Shown here one piece after another: positions 1 to 8,907 of a stretch of DNA of 34,484 nucleotides; within the stretch, counting starts at the first letter, position 1, and the number at the start of each line of letters is the position of its first letter. The stretch is from contig CALESB010000036.1 in the NCBI GenBank assembly GCA_937906995.1, positions 1 to 34,484 on the forward strand, in the 5' to 3' direction. This DNA comes from an uncultured Sutterella sp. (GTDB lineage: Bacteria > Pseudomonadota > Gammaproteobacteria > Burkholderiales > Burkholderiaceae_F). The notes under the pieces were generated by a model. That model worked only from the letters and a program-made list of their open reading frames with translations. It had not been told where the DNA came from and searched no databases. The position numbers were made by a program, and so were the translations under genes.

Positions 1-52
1 AGCCCGACCACGGGACTTGCACCCGCTAGAACAGCGCACATGTCGCGCGCAC
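1..52 (-). mobile_element. 5' end of a group IIC (class C) intron, continues beyond the window
   Basis: Read on the minus strand from base 52, the sequence begins GTGCG, the group II intron 5' consensus GUGYG, followed by a short GC-rich stem, ACATG, then TCTAG and a GGGTGCAAGTCCC hairpin. This order resembles the start of domain I of the Oceanobacillus iheyensis group IIC intron as I remember it. Class C introns characteristically insert just after rho-independent terminators, and this one starts one base after the T-run of the purF terminator. The reverse transcriptase ORF and the 3' end would lie to the left and are not visible, so activity cannot be judged. Only 52 bases are present, so the call is an inference from pattern and position. 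Confidence 0.62.
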
Positions 53-53
53 T

Positions 54-87
54 AAAAAAGGGACCGCTTCACTTGTGAAACGGTCCC
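54..87 (-). terminator. Rho-independent terminator of the purF operon
   Basis: On the minus strand an 11-pair hairpin (GGGACCG with CGGTCCC, then one mismatch and TTCA/TGAA, loop at about 72-75) is followed by six T (complement of 54-59). It lies about 20 bases after the purF stop and closes the minus-strand cluster. Confidence 0.88.
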
Positions 88-108
88 GTTAATAGCTAAA
101 GAGAAAGA

Positions 109-1602
109 TTAGTCTTCAGTTTTAGCTTTAGCTGCTGCACGAATTGCTTGAGCTTTTTCATCTAAATGTTGGAGATAAGCTTCATCAATATCTCCAGTCA
201 CATAATTACCATCAAAGCAAGAGCTTTCAAAATGCTTAATTGCAGGATTTAAATCGCGCAAAGCTGCATCTAAATCTTCCAAGCGTTGATAGACGACAGC
301 ATCAGCTTCTAAAAGCTTAGCAACTTCATCTGCACCTTTACCATCACCGCAGATCAATTCGCTACGGGTCGGCATGTCAATGCCGTAAACATTCGGGAAG
401 CAAACGCGAGGAGCGCCACTTGCAATAAAGACCTTCTTAGCTCCCGCTTGACGCGTCATACGCACAATTTCCAACATCGTCGTACCACGTACAATAGAGT
501 CATCTACTAATAAAACATTCTTGCCCTTAAATTCAACAGGCATAGCATTTAGCTTTTGACGAACGGTCTTTTTACGCTTTGCTTGACCCGGCATAATAAA
601 AGTACGGCCGACATAGCGATTTTTGATAAAACCTTCACGGTAGGGAAGATTTAACTTTTGAGCCAATTGTTGTGCAGCCGGGCGAGAGCTGTCCGGGATC
701 GGCATAACCACGTCAATTTCCGACAACGGAATAGTGCGTGCAACTTCATCAGCCAAATATTCACCCAAACGCAAACGAGACCCATAAATGGAAATACCGT
801 CCATTACGCTATCAGGACGAGCCAAATACACATACTCGAAAGCACACGGCATTAATTGAGGATTTTCAGCGCACTGTTCAGTGAATATATTGCCTTGTAA
901 GTCAATCCAAATCGCTTCGCCTGGAGCAACATCACGTTCAAGAGTAAATTCTTGAGAATCGAGCACACAAGACTCAGAAGCAATAAGAATATCTTTGCCC
1001 CAACTTTCTTCCTTAGTCCCAAAGCACAAAGGACGAATACCATAGGGATCGCGGAAGGCCAACATCCCCTTACCAGCAATCAAAGCCACGCATGCATAAG
1101 CGCCATTAACTCGCTTATGTACGCCTCTAACTGCATTAAAGATAATTTCTGGCGTTACACGTGCATTAACCGTTAATCGGGCTAACTCATCTGCAAAAAC
1201 ATTCAACAAAACTTCAGAGTCACTCGTCGTATTGATATGGCGACGGTTACTGTCATAAAGTTCTTGCTTCAAAGGTTCTGCATTGGTGAGATTGCCGTTG
1301 TGTACAAACATGATGCCGTACGGGGCGTTGACATAGAAAGGCTGACTTTCTTCATTACTGTCAGAAGCACCTTGCGTCGGATAACGCACTTGTCCAACAC
1401 CACAAGTACCAACTAGATCTCGCATATTTCGTGTACGGAAGACATCTCGCACTAAGCCCATCGCCTTATGCATATGGAATGTCAAACCGTCCAGCGTCGC
1501 GATACCTGCTGCATCTTGACCGCGGTGTTGTAAAAGCAGTAAAGAGTCATAAAGACGTTGATTGACCGGTTCTTTGGAGAACAGACCTACAATCCCACAC
1601 AT
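109..1602 (-). CDS. purF: Amidophosphoribosyltransferase (glutamine PRPP amidotransferase)
   Basis: This enzyme catalyses the first committed step of purine synthesis, making 5-phosphoribosylamine from PRPP and glutamine in the cytoplasm. The protein starts MCGIVG, so Cys2 would be the N-terminal nucleophile of the Ntn-type glutaminase domain after Met removal. The C-terminal half is a type I phosphoribosyltransferase domain with the PRPP-binding stretch LLVDDSIVRGTT. At 497 aa it has the usual length. The ATG is preceded by a good ribosome binding site (AGGTGG, about 6 bases away). It follows cvpA by about 40 bp, the common betaproteobacterial order, and ends in a terminator at 54-87. Nothing appears to be broken. 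Confidence 0.97.
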   Translation of the reverse strand: MCGIVGLFSKEPVNQRLYDSLLLLQHRGQDAAGIATLDGLTFHMHKAMGLVRDVFRTRNMRDLVGTCGVGQVRYPTQGASDSNEESQPFYVNAPYGIMFVHNGNLTNAEPLKQELYDSNRRHINTTSDSEVLLNVFADELARLTVNARVTPEIIFNAVRGVHKRVNGAYACVALIAGKGMLAFRDPYGIRPLCFGTKEESWGKDILIASESCVLDSQEFTLERDVAPGEAIWIDLQGNIFTEQCAENPQLMPCAFEYVYLARPDSVMDGISIYGSRLRLGEYLADEVARTIPLSEIDVVMPIPDSSRPAAQQLAQKLNLPYREGFIKNRYVGRTFIMPGQAKRKKTVRQKLNAMPVEFKGKNVLLVDDSIVRGTTMLEIVRMTRQAGAKKVFIASGAPRVCFPNVYGIDMPTRSELICGDGKGADEVAKLLEADAVVYQRLEDLDAALRDLNPAIKHFESSCFDGNYVTGDIDEAYLQHLDEKAQAIRAAAKAKTED

Positions 1603-1640
1603 AATTATCCACCTTTAGTGAGGTTAAATTTAAAAATTCT

Positions 1641-2126
1641 TTACTTGCGCAATTTGGCTATCGACTCTGGCAAAAGAGGCATCATCAATTCAACGCCATT
1701 TTCCGCCAAAGGAATACAAACCGAATGTCGCCACATTGACGTTGTAGGAGCACTTGTCATGCCTGCTAGAAAAACTGCAACGCAGACAAACACCACCCCA
1801 CGCAATAAACCGAAGACACTACCCAAAATTCGGTCTTCAGCACTGATGTTGGCAACTTCCAACATCTTTCGTAATAAGGTACCTAACAATCCAATTGCAA
1901 ATACACAGAAAACCGCAATGATTATTGCCGCTAGAATTGTTTTAACAGCTGGCCCCAAGCTATCTAATGGAATCTTTTCAGCCAAGTCGGGAGACCACTT
2001 CAAAGCAAAAACAATACCTACAACCCAACCAATAATGGAAAGAACCTCGCGAATGACACCTCGGGCAACACCTACAACAGTAGATAAACCCAAAACAATC
2101 ACAATAGCCCAATCTAATTCATTCAT
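1641..2126 (-). CDS. cvpA: CvpA family inner membrane protein
   Basis: A small (161 aa) integral membrane protein of the colicin V production family, commonly next to purF. It has about four hydrophobic segments, beginning with MNELDWAIVIVLGLSTVVGV and including the conserved glycine-rich stretch around GVARGVIREV. The exact biochemical role of CvpA is not settled; in enterics it has been linked to envelope stress and bile tolerance. I chose the ATG at 2126 rather than a TTG one codon upstream because AAGGAA lies at good spacing. The gene starts a few bases after the SPOR gene stop, so the two are probably translated from one message. Confidence 0.9.
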   Translation of the reverse strand: MNELDWAIVIVLGLSTVVGVARGVIREVLSIIGWVVGIVFALKWSPDLAEKIPLDSLGPAVKTILAAIIIAVFCVFAIGLLGTLLRKMLEVANISAEDRILGSVFGLLRGVVFVCVAVFLAGMTSAPTTSMWRHSVCIPLAENGVELMMPLLPESIAKLRK

Positions 2127-2129
2127 CAA

Positions 2130-3197
2130 TTATTTCCTTTGTTGCGCTGCACGTTCTTTAGCGATCTGCTCAGCAATAAAGTCCGTTTGACGCACGGATT
2201 TTAATGCATCAGCAAGCGGATCACTAGGGATATTTGACTTATTTTTTACTTGTTCTTTCACTATTGGTTTATTAGCCACCACAGTTGACTTATTTGCAAC
2301 ACTGGAAGCAGAAACTTTGTCAGTCTTTTTCTGACTGCTTTTTTGAGTTTGCACCCCCTTATCCGCAGCAGTAGGCTTTTGGGAAGCCTTTGACACTGTC
2401 TGCCGAAGTGCAGGTTTAGCCGCAACCGAAGTCTCTTGTTTATTTTGAGTTACAGCTTGATTTGTCACCGTTTTTTTTAAAGTTGGTTCAGATGACATTT
2501 TTTGCACTGTCGCACCAATGCCTCGTTCGAGTTGAACGGGCATATGCTGAACTTTTTGAGCGTCTAATTGATGCGATAATTTGTCTGCATCAAGTTTAGT
2601 CTTAAAAGGCCCTAAGCGAACTCGCCAAATAGTTGCAGACTTCTTTTGAACCTTTACCGAGTATACTGGCACGCCCGCCGCCTGATAACGAGCCATCTCA
2701 CGCATAGCCCCTGGCTCACTGCTTGTTGCGAGAACCTGAATAAAGTAATGACTTTCATTTGTCTTTAATGCGGGCGATTCTTGTATCTTTTTCTCGACTG
2801 GCAATTTTTTAGCAGGTTCCACCGGCTCTGTTAGTACTGGCTTTTTCCGATCATCAACAATATTGGGTTGTGAAAAGTCTTGTAGTGGTACTTGAGCTGG
2901 CGGTTGGCGAGATGTATCTGCGCTATTGACCGAGAACTCCAAACGACCAAATGGCTCACTTGGAATTCCCGGTACCTTTGTCTTAGCTTGCTGATTAGTC
3001 TGAACACTAGGCTCAGAAAACAACATTGGCAACGTAATCAACAACGTTGACAATAAAACACCCCCTCCGATCAGACGATGGCGCATTTTCGTCTTTTGAC
3101 GCATAACTCGGACTTCCCTTTCTAGGTCAGCCTCTGCTACGTTAGTTTGAGTCGGATCCCAATATTGTTGGGTAGATTGAGGGTTTTTATCTTCCAT
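2130..3197 (-). CDS. SPOR-domain protein (DedD/FtsN-like cell division protein)
   Basis: A 355 aa bitopic inner membrane protein. The first ~42 residues are cytoplasmic and charged, and a single transmembrane segment follows at about 43-62. A long, low-complexity periplasmic region rich in Lys, Thr, Ser and Gln flanks a SPOR domain at about residues 148-225 (HYFIQVLATSSEPGAMREMA ... WRVRLGPFKTKLDADKL). SPOR domains bind denuded glycan strands at the division septum. The position between folC and cvpA is that of dedD. An unusual point is the long disordered tail of about 130 residues after the SPOR domain, which in typical DedD proteins is terminal. Start ATG at 3197, 3 bp after the folC stop. 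Confidence 0.85.
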   Translation of the reverse strand: MEDKNPQSTQQYWDPTQTNVAEADLEREVRVMRQKTKMRHRLIGGGVLLSTLLITLPMLFSEPSVQTNQQAKTKVPGIPSEPFGRLEFSVNSADTSRQPPAQVPLQDFSQPNIVDDRKKPVLTEPVEPAKKLPVEKKIQESPALKTNESHYFIQVLATSSEPGAMREMARYQAAGVPVYSVKVQKKSATIWRVRLGPFKTKLDADKLSHQLDAQKVQHMPVQLERGIGATVQKMSSEPTLKKTVTNQAVTQNKQETSVAAKPALRQTVSKASQKPTAADKGVQTQKSSQKKTDKVSASSVANKSTVVANKPIVKEQVKNKSNIPSDPLADALKSVRQTDFIAEQIAKERAAQQRK

Positions 3198-3200
3198 GGC

Positions 3201-4469
3201 CTAATGTGTAAAGTGACTGAGAGTAGCGGTTACGGTTACAAAAGAACCGAAAACAATAATTTTATCTTTAGAATCAGCCTCTTGTTGGGCATTTACTAAA
3301 GCGGTCTCAATCGTGTCAAACACCTTGATTTTACCGTCTTTTACCCCCGCTTCCAACATTGTTGTTCGCAAGAGTTCTGCACTTGCTCCACGGGGTGGAG
3401 GTAAAGTAGCGATGTACCACTGATCAATTTGATCTTGCATCAAAGCAATGACCTCTTTCATATCTTTATCAGCCAACATACCAAAAACGGCTAATGTCTT
3501 TCCACCCTTGGGTAAATTTGAGACATTTTTAGCCAACACTACCGCTGCATGAGGATTGTGGCCTACATCCAAATAAGTTAAAGGTTCATCTGCTACTTTT
3601 TGGAAACGTGCCGTTACTTTTACTGTTTGAAGTCCATGAGCAATTTGTTCTACGTTAACAGGCAAAACGTCTAATAACTGACTCACTACTTGTAATACAC
3701 CGGCCGCGTTATCAACTTGATTCACACCTTCTAAAGCCGGCAAAGGCAAATGCCACTCTACCTGAGCATTCTTAAAAACAAGGCTATTTTTATCAGATGC
3801 CACGCAAAAGTCTTTGCCTCGAAGTGTCAAATTTGCTCCCATTGTCAGTGCTACTTCTAGAAGCTTTAAGGGCGGATTGGGGTCAGCACAGACCGCGACC
3901 TTACCAGGGCGATAAATATGTGCTTTTTCCCAACCAATACTGTCACGAGTATTGCCTAAAAAAGCCTCGTGATCCACCCCAATTGTCGTTACAATCGATG
4001 CCGTTGGCTCTAACGCATTAATTGCGTCCAATCGACCACCTAAACCAATTTCTAAAATAACGACATCAGGAGCAGCCTTTTGAAAAGCTTTTAAAATAGC
4101 TAATGCTGTGAATTCAAAATAAGTCAGTCCCAACCCATTGCGCTTTGCATCAACCTCTGCAAAAGCCTCTACCATACAATCATCGGCAACCTCTTCACCA
4201 CTTATACGCGCACGTTCATTAAAACGTAGCATATGTGGGGAAGTATGAACCGCCGTTTTAAATCCTGCCGCGAGGTAAATGGATTCAAGCATTGCACAGG
4301 TGCTACCTTTCCCATTAGTACCACCAACCAAAATCACAGGACAGTCAAAATGAATGTCCAAGGCATTCAGCATACGATGCATACGCCCCAAACCCAACTC
4401 AATAACCGATTCTGGATGTTGTCCTTCTACAAATGACAACCATTCTTGCAAAGTTTGTTTTTGACTCAT
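3201..4469 (-). CDS. folC: Bifunctional folylpolyglutamate synthase / dihydrofolate synthase
   Basis: This Mur-ligase-type enzyme adds L-glutamate to dihydropteroate and to folates, using ATP, in the cytoplasm. The protein (422 aa, normal length) has the ATP loop VGGTNGKGST at about residues 47-56, the EIGLGGRLDAINA motif and a C-terminal domain with DVGHNPHA and FGMLADKD, all typical of FolC. It lies in the conserved accD-folC-dedD order. Its start codon is only about 16 bases from the T-run of a hairpin terminator that closes accD (4485-4515), so its transcription probably depends on readthrough or on a promoter inside accD. Confidence 0.96.
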   Translation of the reverse strand: MSQKQTLQEWLSFVEGQHPESVIELGLGRMHRMLNALDIHFDCPVILVGGTNGKGSTCAMLESIYLAAGFKTAVHTSPHMLRFNERARISGEEVADDCMVEAFAEVDAKRNGLGLTYFEFTALAILKAFQKAAPDVVILEIGLGGRLDAINALEPTASIVTTIGVDHEAFLGNTRDSIGWEKAHIYRPGKVAVCADPNPPLKLLEVALTMGANLTLRGKDFCVASDKNSLVFKNAQVEWHLPLPALEGVNQVDNAAGVLQVVSQLLDVLPVNVEQIAHGLQTVKVTARFQKVADEPLTYLDVGHNPHAAVVLAKNVSNLPKGGKTLAVFGMLADKDMKEVIALMQDQIDQWYIATLPPPRGASAELLRTTMLEAGVKDGKIKVFDTIETALVNAQQEADSKDKIIVFGSFVTVTATLSHFTH

Positions 4470-4484
4470 TTTCTTTCTTTTAAG

Positions 4485-4515
4485 AAAAAACGACCATACT
4501 GCATCAGCATGGTCG
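4485..4515 (-). terminator. Rho-independent terminator between accD and folC
   Basis: On the minus strand CGACCATGCTG, loop ATG and CAGTATGGTCG form an 11-pair stem with one G-T pair, followed by six T. It lies after the accD stop and immediately before the folC start, and may act as a partial terminator within the operon. Confidence 0.85.
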
Positions 4516-4539
4516 ATTAGGTTGAAAAGTTAAAACACT

Positions 4540-5424
4540 CTACTCAGCATTTGAGTAACGCTTCTTCATTAACAACGCAATTAATTCTGCAATATTTGCT
4601 CGCATTTCTCTGCGGTCAACGATCATATCAATAGCTCCCTTTTTCAAAAGAAACTCTGAGCGTTGAAAACCTTCTGGTAACTTTTCGCGAACTGTTTGTT
4701 CAATCACACGAGGCCCAGCAAAACCAATTAGTGCCTTGGGTTCAGCAATCACAATATCGCCCATAAAAGCAAAGCTAGCGGACACGCCACCCATCGTAGG
4801 ATCGGTTAACACCGAAATAAATGGCAACTTTTCCTGCGCCAAACCAGCTACAGCCGCGGTTGTTTTTGCCATTTGCATCAACGATAAAAGACCTTCTTGC
4901 ATTCGGGCTCCACCAGAGGCTGCAAAGCAAATAAAAGGACACTTTAGTCTGGTAGCTTCTGCAACTCCTCGCACAAAACGCTCACCGACAACTGAGCCCA
5001 TAGAACCACCCATAAAGCTAAATTCAAAGGCTGCAACAACGACCGGTAGTCCACGTAAAGTACCACTCTTAACTACCAATGCATCTGTTTCCTTTGTAGT
5101 AGCTTTAGCCTGCTTTAGACGAGCTGTATAAGGCTTACTATCAACAAAATTCAAAGGATCTACCGCCTGCACTTCTTGAGTAAGCTCTACTTGGTTTTTA
5201 GGATCCAAAAAGCTTTCTACTCGTACTCGAGCACTTAAACGCATGTGATGCCCACACTTTGGGCACACCATTAAAGAATCACGTAATTCTTCCGTATAGA
5301 GCACTTGCTCACAACCTTGGCACTTTGTCCACAAGCCTTCGGGAATGGAACTATCTTTCTTTTTTTCGCTTTGTTGAGCCTCGCGCTTATTAATGCGGGG
5401 CAACAAACGATCAATCCAACTCAT
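4540..5424 (-). CDS. accD: Acetyl-CoA carboxylase carboxyltransferase subunit beta
   Basis: AccD is the zinc-containing beta half of the carboxyltransferase that moves the carboxyl group from biotin to acetyl-CoA, giving malonyl-CoA for fatty acid synthesis; it partners with AccA. The N-terminal zinc ribbon is visible as C35-x2-C38 and C54-x2-C57. The crotonase-like domain follows with FMGGSMGSVVGERF, the ASGGARMQEG oxyanion region and the TDPTMGGVSASFA motif. Length (294 aa) is normal. Start ATG 5424. It follows truA by 35 bp, has its own terminator, and lies upstream of folC. Confidence 0.97.
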   Translation of the reverse strand: MSWIDRLLPRINKREAQQSEKKKDSSIPEGLWTKCQGCEQVLYTEELRDSLMVCPKCGHHMRLSARVRVESFLDPKNQVELTQEVQAVDPLNFVDSKPYTARLKQAKATTKETDALVVKSGTLRGLPVVVAAFEFSFMGGSMGSVVGERFVRGVAEATRLKCPFICFAASGGARMQEGLLSLMQMAKTTAAVAGLAQEKLPFISVLTDPTMGGVSASFAFMGDIVIAEPKALIGFAGPRVIEQTVREKLPEGFQRSEFLLKKGAIDMIVDRREMRANIAELIALLMKKRYSNAE

Positions 5425-5459
5425 TATTTATCCTTTTTAACGGGCAATTGCCACTCAAA

Positions 5460-6257
5460 CTACTCCATTATATCAGTGGGATAGTCCCAAATTGAGGGGC
5501 TAAAAAGGGGAATTTCATACTCTTTAGGGTAGCGCACACCAACTAAGTACAGCCCCGCAGCTGAAAACGTAGGGGCTGCAATTGTTCTATTTTTCGCCTC
5601 TAAAACTTGCTTAAACCACTCTACACTTTCTCGCCCAGTACCAACATACACAAGGCTTCCAACAATATTGCGCACCATATGATGCAAAAAAGCATTTGCT
5701 CTTAATCGAATTCCAATCATTCGACCAACTCGCTGAACTTGCACCTCATGCATAACACGAATTGGACTTTTTGCTTGACACTCAGCTGCTCGGAAACTAG
5801 TGAAATCATGCTCGCCGAGTAAATATCGAGCTGCCGTCTGCATTTTCACTTCATCTAGTGGGCGGAATACCCACCCAACTCTTCCTTGCAGTAAGGGACT
5901 TCGAACTGGTGCGTTCAAAAGCCAATACTCATAAATTCTCTCTGTAGCACTAAAGCGCGAAGAAAAATCATCAGGAACAAAACGAGCCCACTTTACAGCC
6001 ACTGTGGATGGCAGAAATGTATTCACTCCTCTGATCCAAGCTGATAACGGACGATCCACTGGTGGAATAAAATCAACCACTTGATGCGTTGCATGAACTC
6101 CAGTATCCGTTCGACCCGCGCATACTGTTGAAATAGGCATAACTGCAAAGCGACTCAAGGCCGCTTCGAGTGTATCTTGAACGCTTGGCACTTGCGGTTG
6201 CGTCTGCCAACCGCAAAATGCCTCACCGTTATATTCAACTCCTAAAGCAACCCTCAT
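5460..6257 (-). CDS. truA: tRNA pseudouridine(38-40) synthase
   Basis: TruA converts uridines 38-40 of the anticodon arm to pseudouridine. The catalytic aspartate is D51 in the AGRTDTGVHA motif, and the HMVRNIVGSL motif of the C-terminal half is present. The protein is 265 aa, as usual. The start codon overlaps the fimV stop (TAATG), which indicates translational coupling with the fimV-like gene upstream. The fimV-truA-accD arrangement is common in betaproteobacteria. Confidence 0.96.
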   Translation of the reverse strand: MRVALGVEYNGEAFCGWQTQPQVPSVQDTLEAALSRFAVMPISTVCAGRTDTGVHATHQVVDFIPPVDRPLSAWIRGVNTFLPSTVAVKWARFVPDDFSSRFSATERIYEYWLLNAPVRSPLLQGRVGWVFRPLDEVKMQTAARYLLGEHDFTSFRAAECQAKSPIRVMHEVQVQRVGRMIGIRLRANAFLHHMVRNIVGSLVYVGTGRESVEWFKQVLEAKNRTIAAPTFSAAGLYLVGVRYPKEYEIPLFSPSIWDYPTDIME

Positions 6258-8128
6258 TACTGTTGCTCACGAATTTGGGTCATGAACATTTCTGCCATTG
6301 CCTTCTCTTCAGGGGTTCCTTTTGCAACCACCTGCTGAAGTAACTCAAAGGCTTCCTTTTTTGCTCCAATAGAAATAAAGGAACGAGCCATATCTAAGGA
6401 ATCCTTCATGCTTTGGGCTTCCATCATTGAATTGGTCCCTGTTGAGTCTACATCAAGGGCTACTGATGCATTTTCACCAACCAAATCAAAAATATTACTG
6501 GCTTCCTCATCTTCCTTCTTAAGATCTGTATCTGGCTTTGTAACCGAAGGCTCTGTCACTGGCTTGGGCTCAACCTTGACTTGAGGCTCGGAAATTACTT
6601 CCTGTAAGGTTTGCCCCTCGGTTGAACTTGGAGCAGACTGTTGCACAACTGGTTCCTCACGCACTGCCATAGGTTTGGGCTCAGTCTTTGTTGCTTGCTG
6701 ACTACGTGGCAACTTGTCGCTCATTAAACTCTTCAACGAATTCAAGTTAACTCGCCCACCTTTTTTCGTGTTCCAATATAAAAAGCCTGCACCACCAAGC
6801 AGCAATAAAATCAATACATACCAGTACCAACCTGTAGACTCATCCTCTATAACTTCCTCCTCTTCGGTCATGATTTCCAAAGTTGGAGCTGTCTCTGGCG
6901 ATTGGGCGCCATCCACCCCAGCAGTTTCAGCTAACGGCTCCTGGGGTAAAGCCGGCTCTAGGGGTTCCAACTGCGCTGAACCATCATGATGAGGAGCTTC
7001 AGCTACTGGAATGCCATTTTTAAGTACAGGTTCTTTTACCGCTTGTTCAACTTGGGGCTTCACCTGATCTTGAGACTGTGATCCAAGTTGTTGTGTGGCT
7101 TGAGGTTGAGCCTCCTGTGAAACTTTAGGAGGTTGTTGCTCTTGCTTAGATTCTGAAAGAGCCTTCTGCACACCATCATTCTTTTCTGCCTTTATTTCAG
7201 GCGCTACAACAGAGTCGACCTTGGGGATTGGCCTACTTTGCGGTTTAATGACCGGCGCTGTTTTGGTGGCCTCTATGGGCATCGGTCGTCTCGCGACATC
7301 TTCAATACGCAACCCCTTTTGAACAATCTCTTGAGCAGCTTTGCGATCAATCGACATTACCATAGACTTACTTGGAGCAGTGATCTTGGCTCCAGTTTTA
7401 AGCTGACGTACGTCACCTGCTGGGAATGCCTCTGGATTTTGCATCGCTAAAGCCACTAAAACTTGATTCACGCTCGCTTGAGGATATCGTTTTTGATAGA
7501 GCACACCCAAAGACCAAGGTGTGTAGCCTTGCTCCACCACAAGAGGGCGATCCAAATTGTAGTTATGAGACTGCATACGCTCTAAAGGAGACGATTCAAC
7601 CTCTTCTTTAACAGAATCTGACTTAGAGGCTGCCACAACAGGCATTGCTCTAGTAAGAGGCTCTGGCTCTTTAACTACCGACGTAGGACGAGCTTGACCT
7701 ACATTATTCTGACTCGCACCAACAACTACTGGCTCAACAGTCCCAGTTGCCCCTAAATGAATGTTGTATTGACGAACTGTCTTTTTTCCACCTTCATTTA
7801 ACTCTACTAACAAAGGAAATGCTCTTTCCTTTGCTGGAGTTCTCCCGGAAATCTTTAATGTTAAGGGTGATTTATTGACAAGTGCCAAAGATAAACCTTT
7901 AGCAGTTTCCGGCATCGTAACATGGTACTGACGGTATATATCCTCTGGTGCTAACCGAGCCGACAAGGCTGTGCCATTTGGCGCAACATCGTGAACAAGA
8001 AAAGTTGCTTGGAAGTTTTGATTAGCATGACTGGTTACGGTCAATTGACCTAAGGATGCAGCCTCTGTAGTGGCAACAAAACACATCGTCATGCTCAGGG
8101 CTAAGGCAGTTTTATTAAATTTGTTCAT
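6257..8128 (-). CDS. fimV: FimV/HubP-like polar peptidoglycan-binding membrane protein
   Basis: A 623 aa inner membrane protein of the FimV/HubP family, which organises cell poles and supports type IV pilus assembly or twitching where these exist. A signal peptide ends near AASLGQLTV, the usual FimV N-terminus. A LysM-like FimV N-terminal domain (around 190-260) follows, then a Pro/Gln/Glu-rich linker, one transmembrane segment (about 434-453, starting WYWYVLILLLLGG), an acidic disordered cytoplasmic region and the short C-terminal FimV TPR-like motif (SMKDSLDMARSFISIGAKKE). I prefer the ATG at 8128, which gives a clean signal peptide, over a TTG at 8143. No other type IV pilus gene is in the window, so its role here is open. 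Confidence 0.88.
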   Translation of the reverse strand: MNKFNKTALALSMTMCFVATTEAASLGQLTVTSHANQNFQATFLVHDVAPNGTALSARLAPEDIYRQYHVTMPETAKGLSLALVNKSPLTLKISGRTPAKERAFPLLVELNEGGKKTVRQYNIHLGATGTVEPVVVGASQNNVGQARPTSVVKEPEPLTRAMPVVAASKSDSVKEEVESSPLERMQSHNYNLDRPLVVEQGYTPWSLGVLYQKRYPQASVNQVLVALAMQNPEAFPAGDVRQLKTGAKITAPSKSMVMSIDRKAAQEIVQKGLRIEDVARRPMPIEATKTAPVIKPQSRPIPKVDSVVAPEIKAEKNDGVQKALSESKQEQQPPKVSQEAQPQATQQLGSQSQDQVKPQVEQAVKEPVLKNGIPVAEAPHHDGSAQLEPLEPALPQEPLAETAGVDGAQSPETAPTLEIMTEEEEVIEDESTGWYWYVLILLLLGGAGFLYWNTKKGGRVNLNSLKSLMSDKLPRSQQATKTEPKPMAVREEPVVQQSAPSSTEGQTLQEVISEPQVKVEPKPVTEPSVTKPDTDLKKEDEEASNIFDLVGENASVALDVDSTGTNSMMEAQSMKDSLDMARSFISIGAKKEAFELLQQVVAKGTPEEKAMAEMFMTQIREQQ

Positions 8129-8288
8129 AAGAATGGCGCCCAATAAAGGTTGGATACTATATCCTGTTCATTTTAGAATTAATCTATATTATTTTGTGGC
8201 TCTGCAACAGGTTTTTACGCATGAAATGCTGAAATTTATCCACACACCAATCGTTGTATGAGCTTAACCATTTCTGCAAGGAATAAAG

Positions 8289-8540
8289 ATGACTATTGAA
8301 CGTGAATGGCTCATTGCCACGTTGAGCGATACTCTCGAATGCCTTCAAGACTGCATAGATCGACTTGAAGATGCAAGACATGCTCCCGAAGACGTCTTAC
8401 TTGAAGACGTTGCTAATGTTTACGCAAAACTCAACTATGCAGTGAATTCAGCAGAACTAGGCCCTGAAGCAATAAATGAATTGGACCATAACACCTTAAT
8501 CTCTTGGCCCGAATCAATGCCATTTGATCGAGAAGAGTAA
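8289..8540 (+). CDS. Small acidic protein of unknown function
   Basis: An 83 aa cytoplasmic protein that I do not recognise. It begins MTIEREWLIATLSDTL and looks mostly alpha-helical and acidic, with regular leucines (TLECLQDCIDRLEDA) suggesting an amphipathic helix or short coiled coil; it has no signal peptide or membrane segment. The ATG is preceded by AAGGAA at proper spacing, which supports a real gene. It is transcribed away from fimV, from the ~160 bp gap they share, and is followed by about 400 bp without a clear gene. Confidence 0.72.
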   Translation: MTIEREWLIATLSDTLECLQDCIDRLEDARHAPEDVLLEDVANVYAKLNYAVNSAELGPEAINELDHNTLISWPESMPFDREE

Positions 8541-8594
8541 AGAATTATTTTTAAACTTCATGTCCTATTTTTTGCTGCACTTTTAATACGCTGT

Positions 8595-8629
8595 GGATCA
8601 CTGCGAGTTAACAAACTTGCAGTGATACC
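8595..8629. repeat. Imperfect inverted repeat, possible hairpin or operator
   Basis: The arms GGATCACTGCGAGTT and AACTTGCAGTGATACC pair over about 13 bases with one mismatch and a bulge around a four-base AACA centre. No T-run follows on either strand, so it is not a standard terminator. It falls inside the possible gene remnant on the minus strand. Confidence 0.5.
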
Positions 8630-8901
8630 GTTAACACGAACATCAACATACCAATTACAACAAGTACAGTTGCAGACCCATCAAATGCAACCTCATCTAA
8701 GAAAATAGGTACCGCGGTCTATTGAAGTGACCAAATCAATGCAAATTGAACTCAAGTTACTATTATTGCGAAGCACGCTCAAGAGTGAATCCCTCATTAA
8801 TGGATACTTCTATCCTTCCAATGCAACATAGCGAGTACAAAATAAAGGGAAATTAACGATTCGTTACTGCAAATGCTCGCAAGAGAATGGATGGCCTTCG
8901 C

Positions 8902-8907
8902 TATAAT
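8902..8907 (+). promoter_or_regulatory. Likely -10 element (TATAAT) of the DUF2782 gene
   Basis: A perfect TATAAT lies 35 bases before the start codon at 8943. The -35 position (around 8879-8884) does not match the consensus, so the promoter may need an activator or be weak. The ribosome binding site GAGAG follows at about 8932. Confidence 0.4.
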
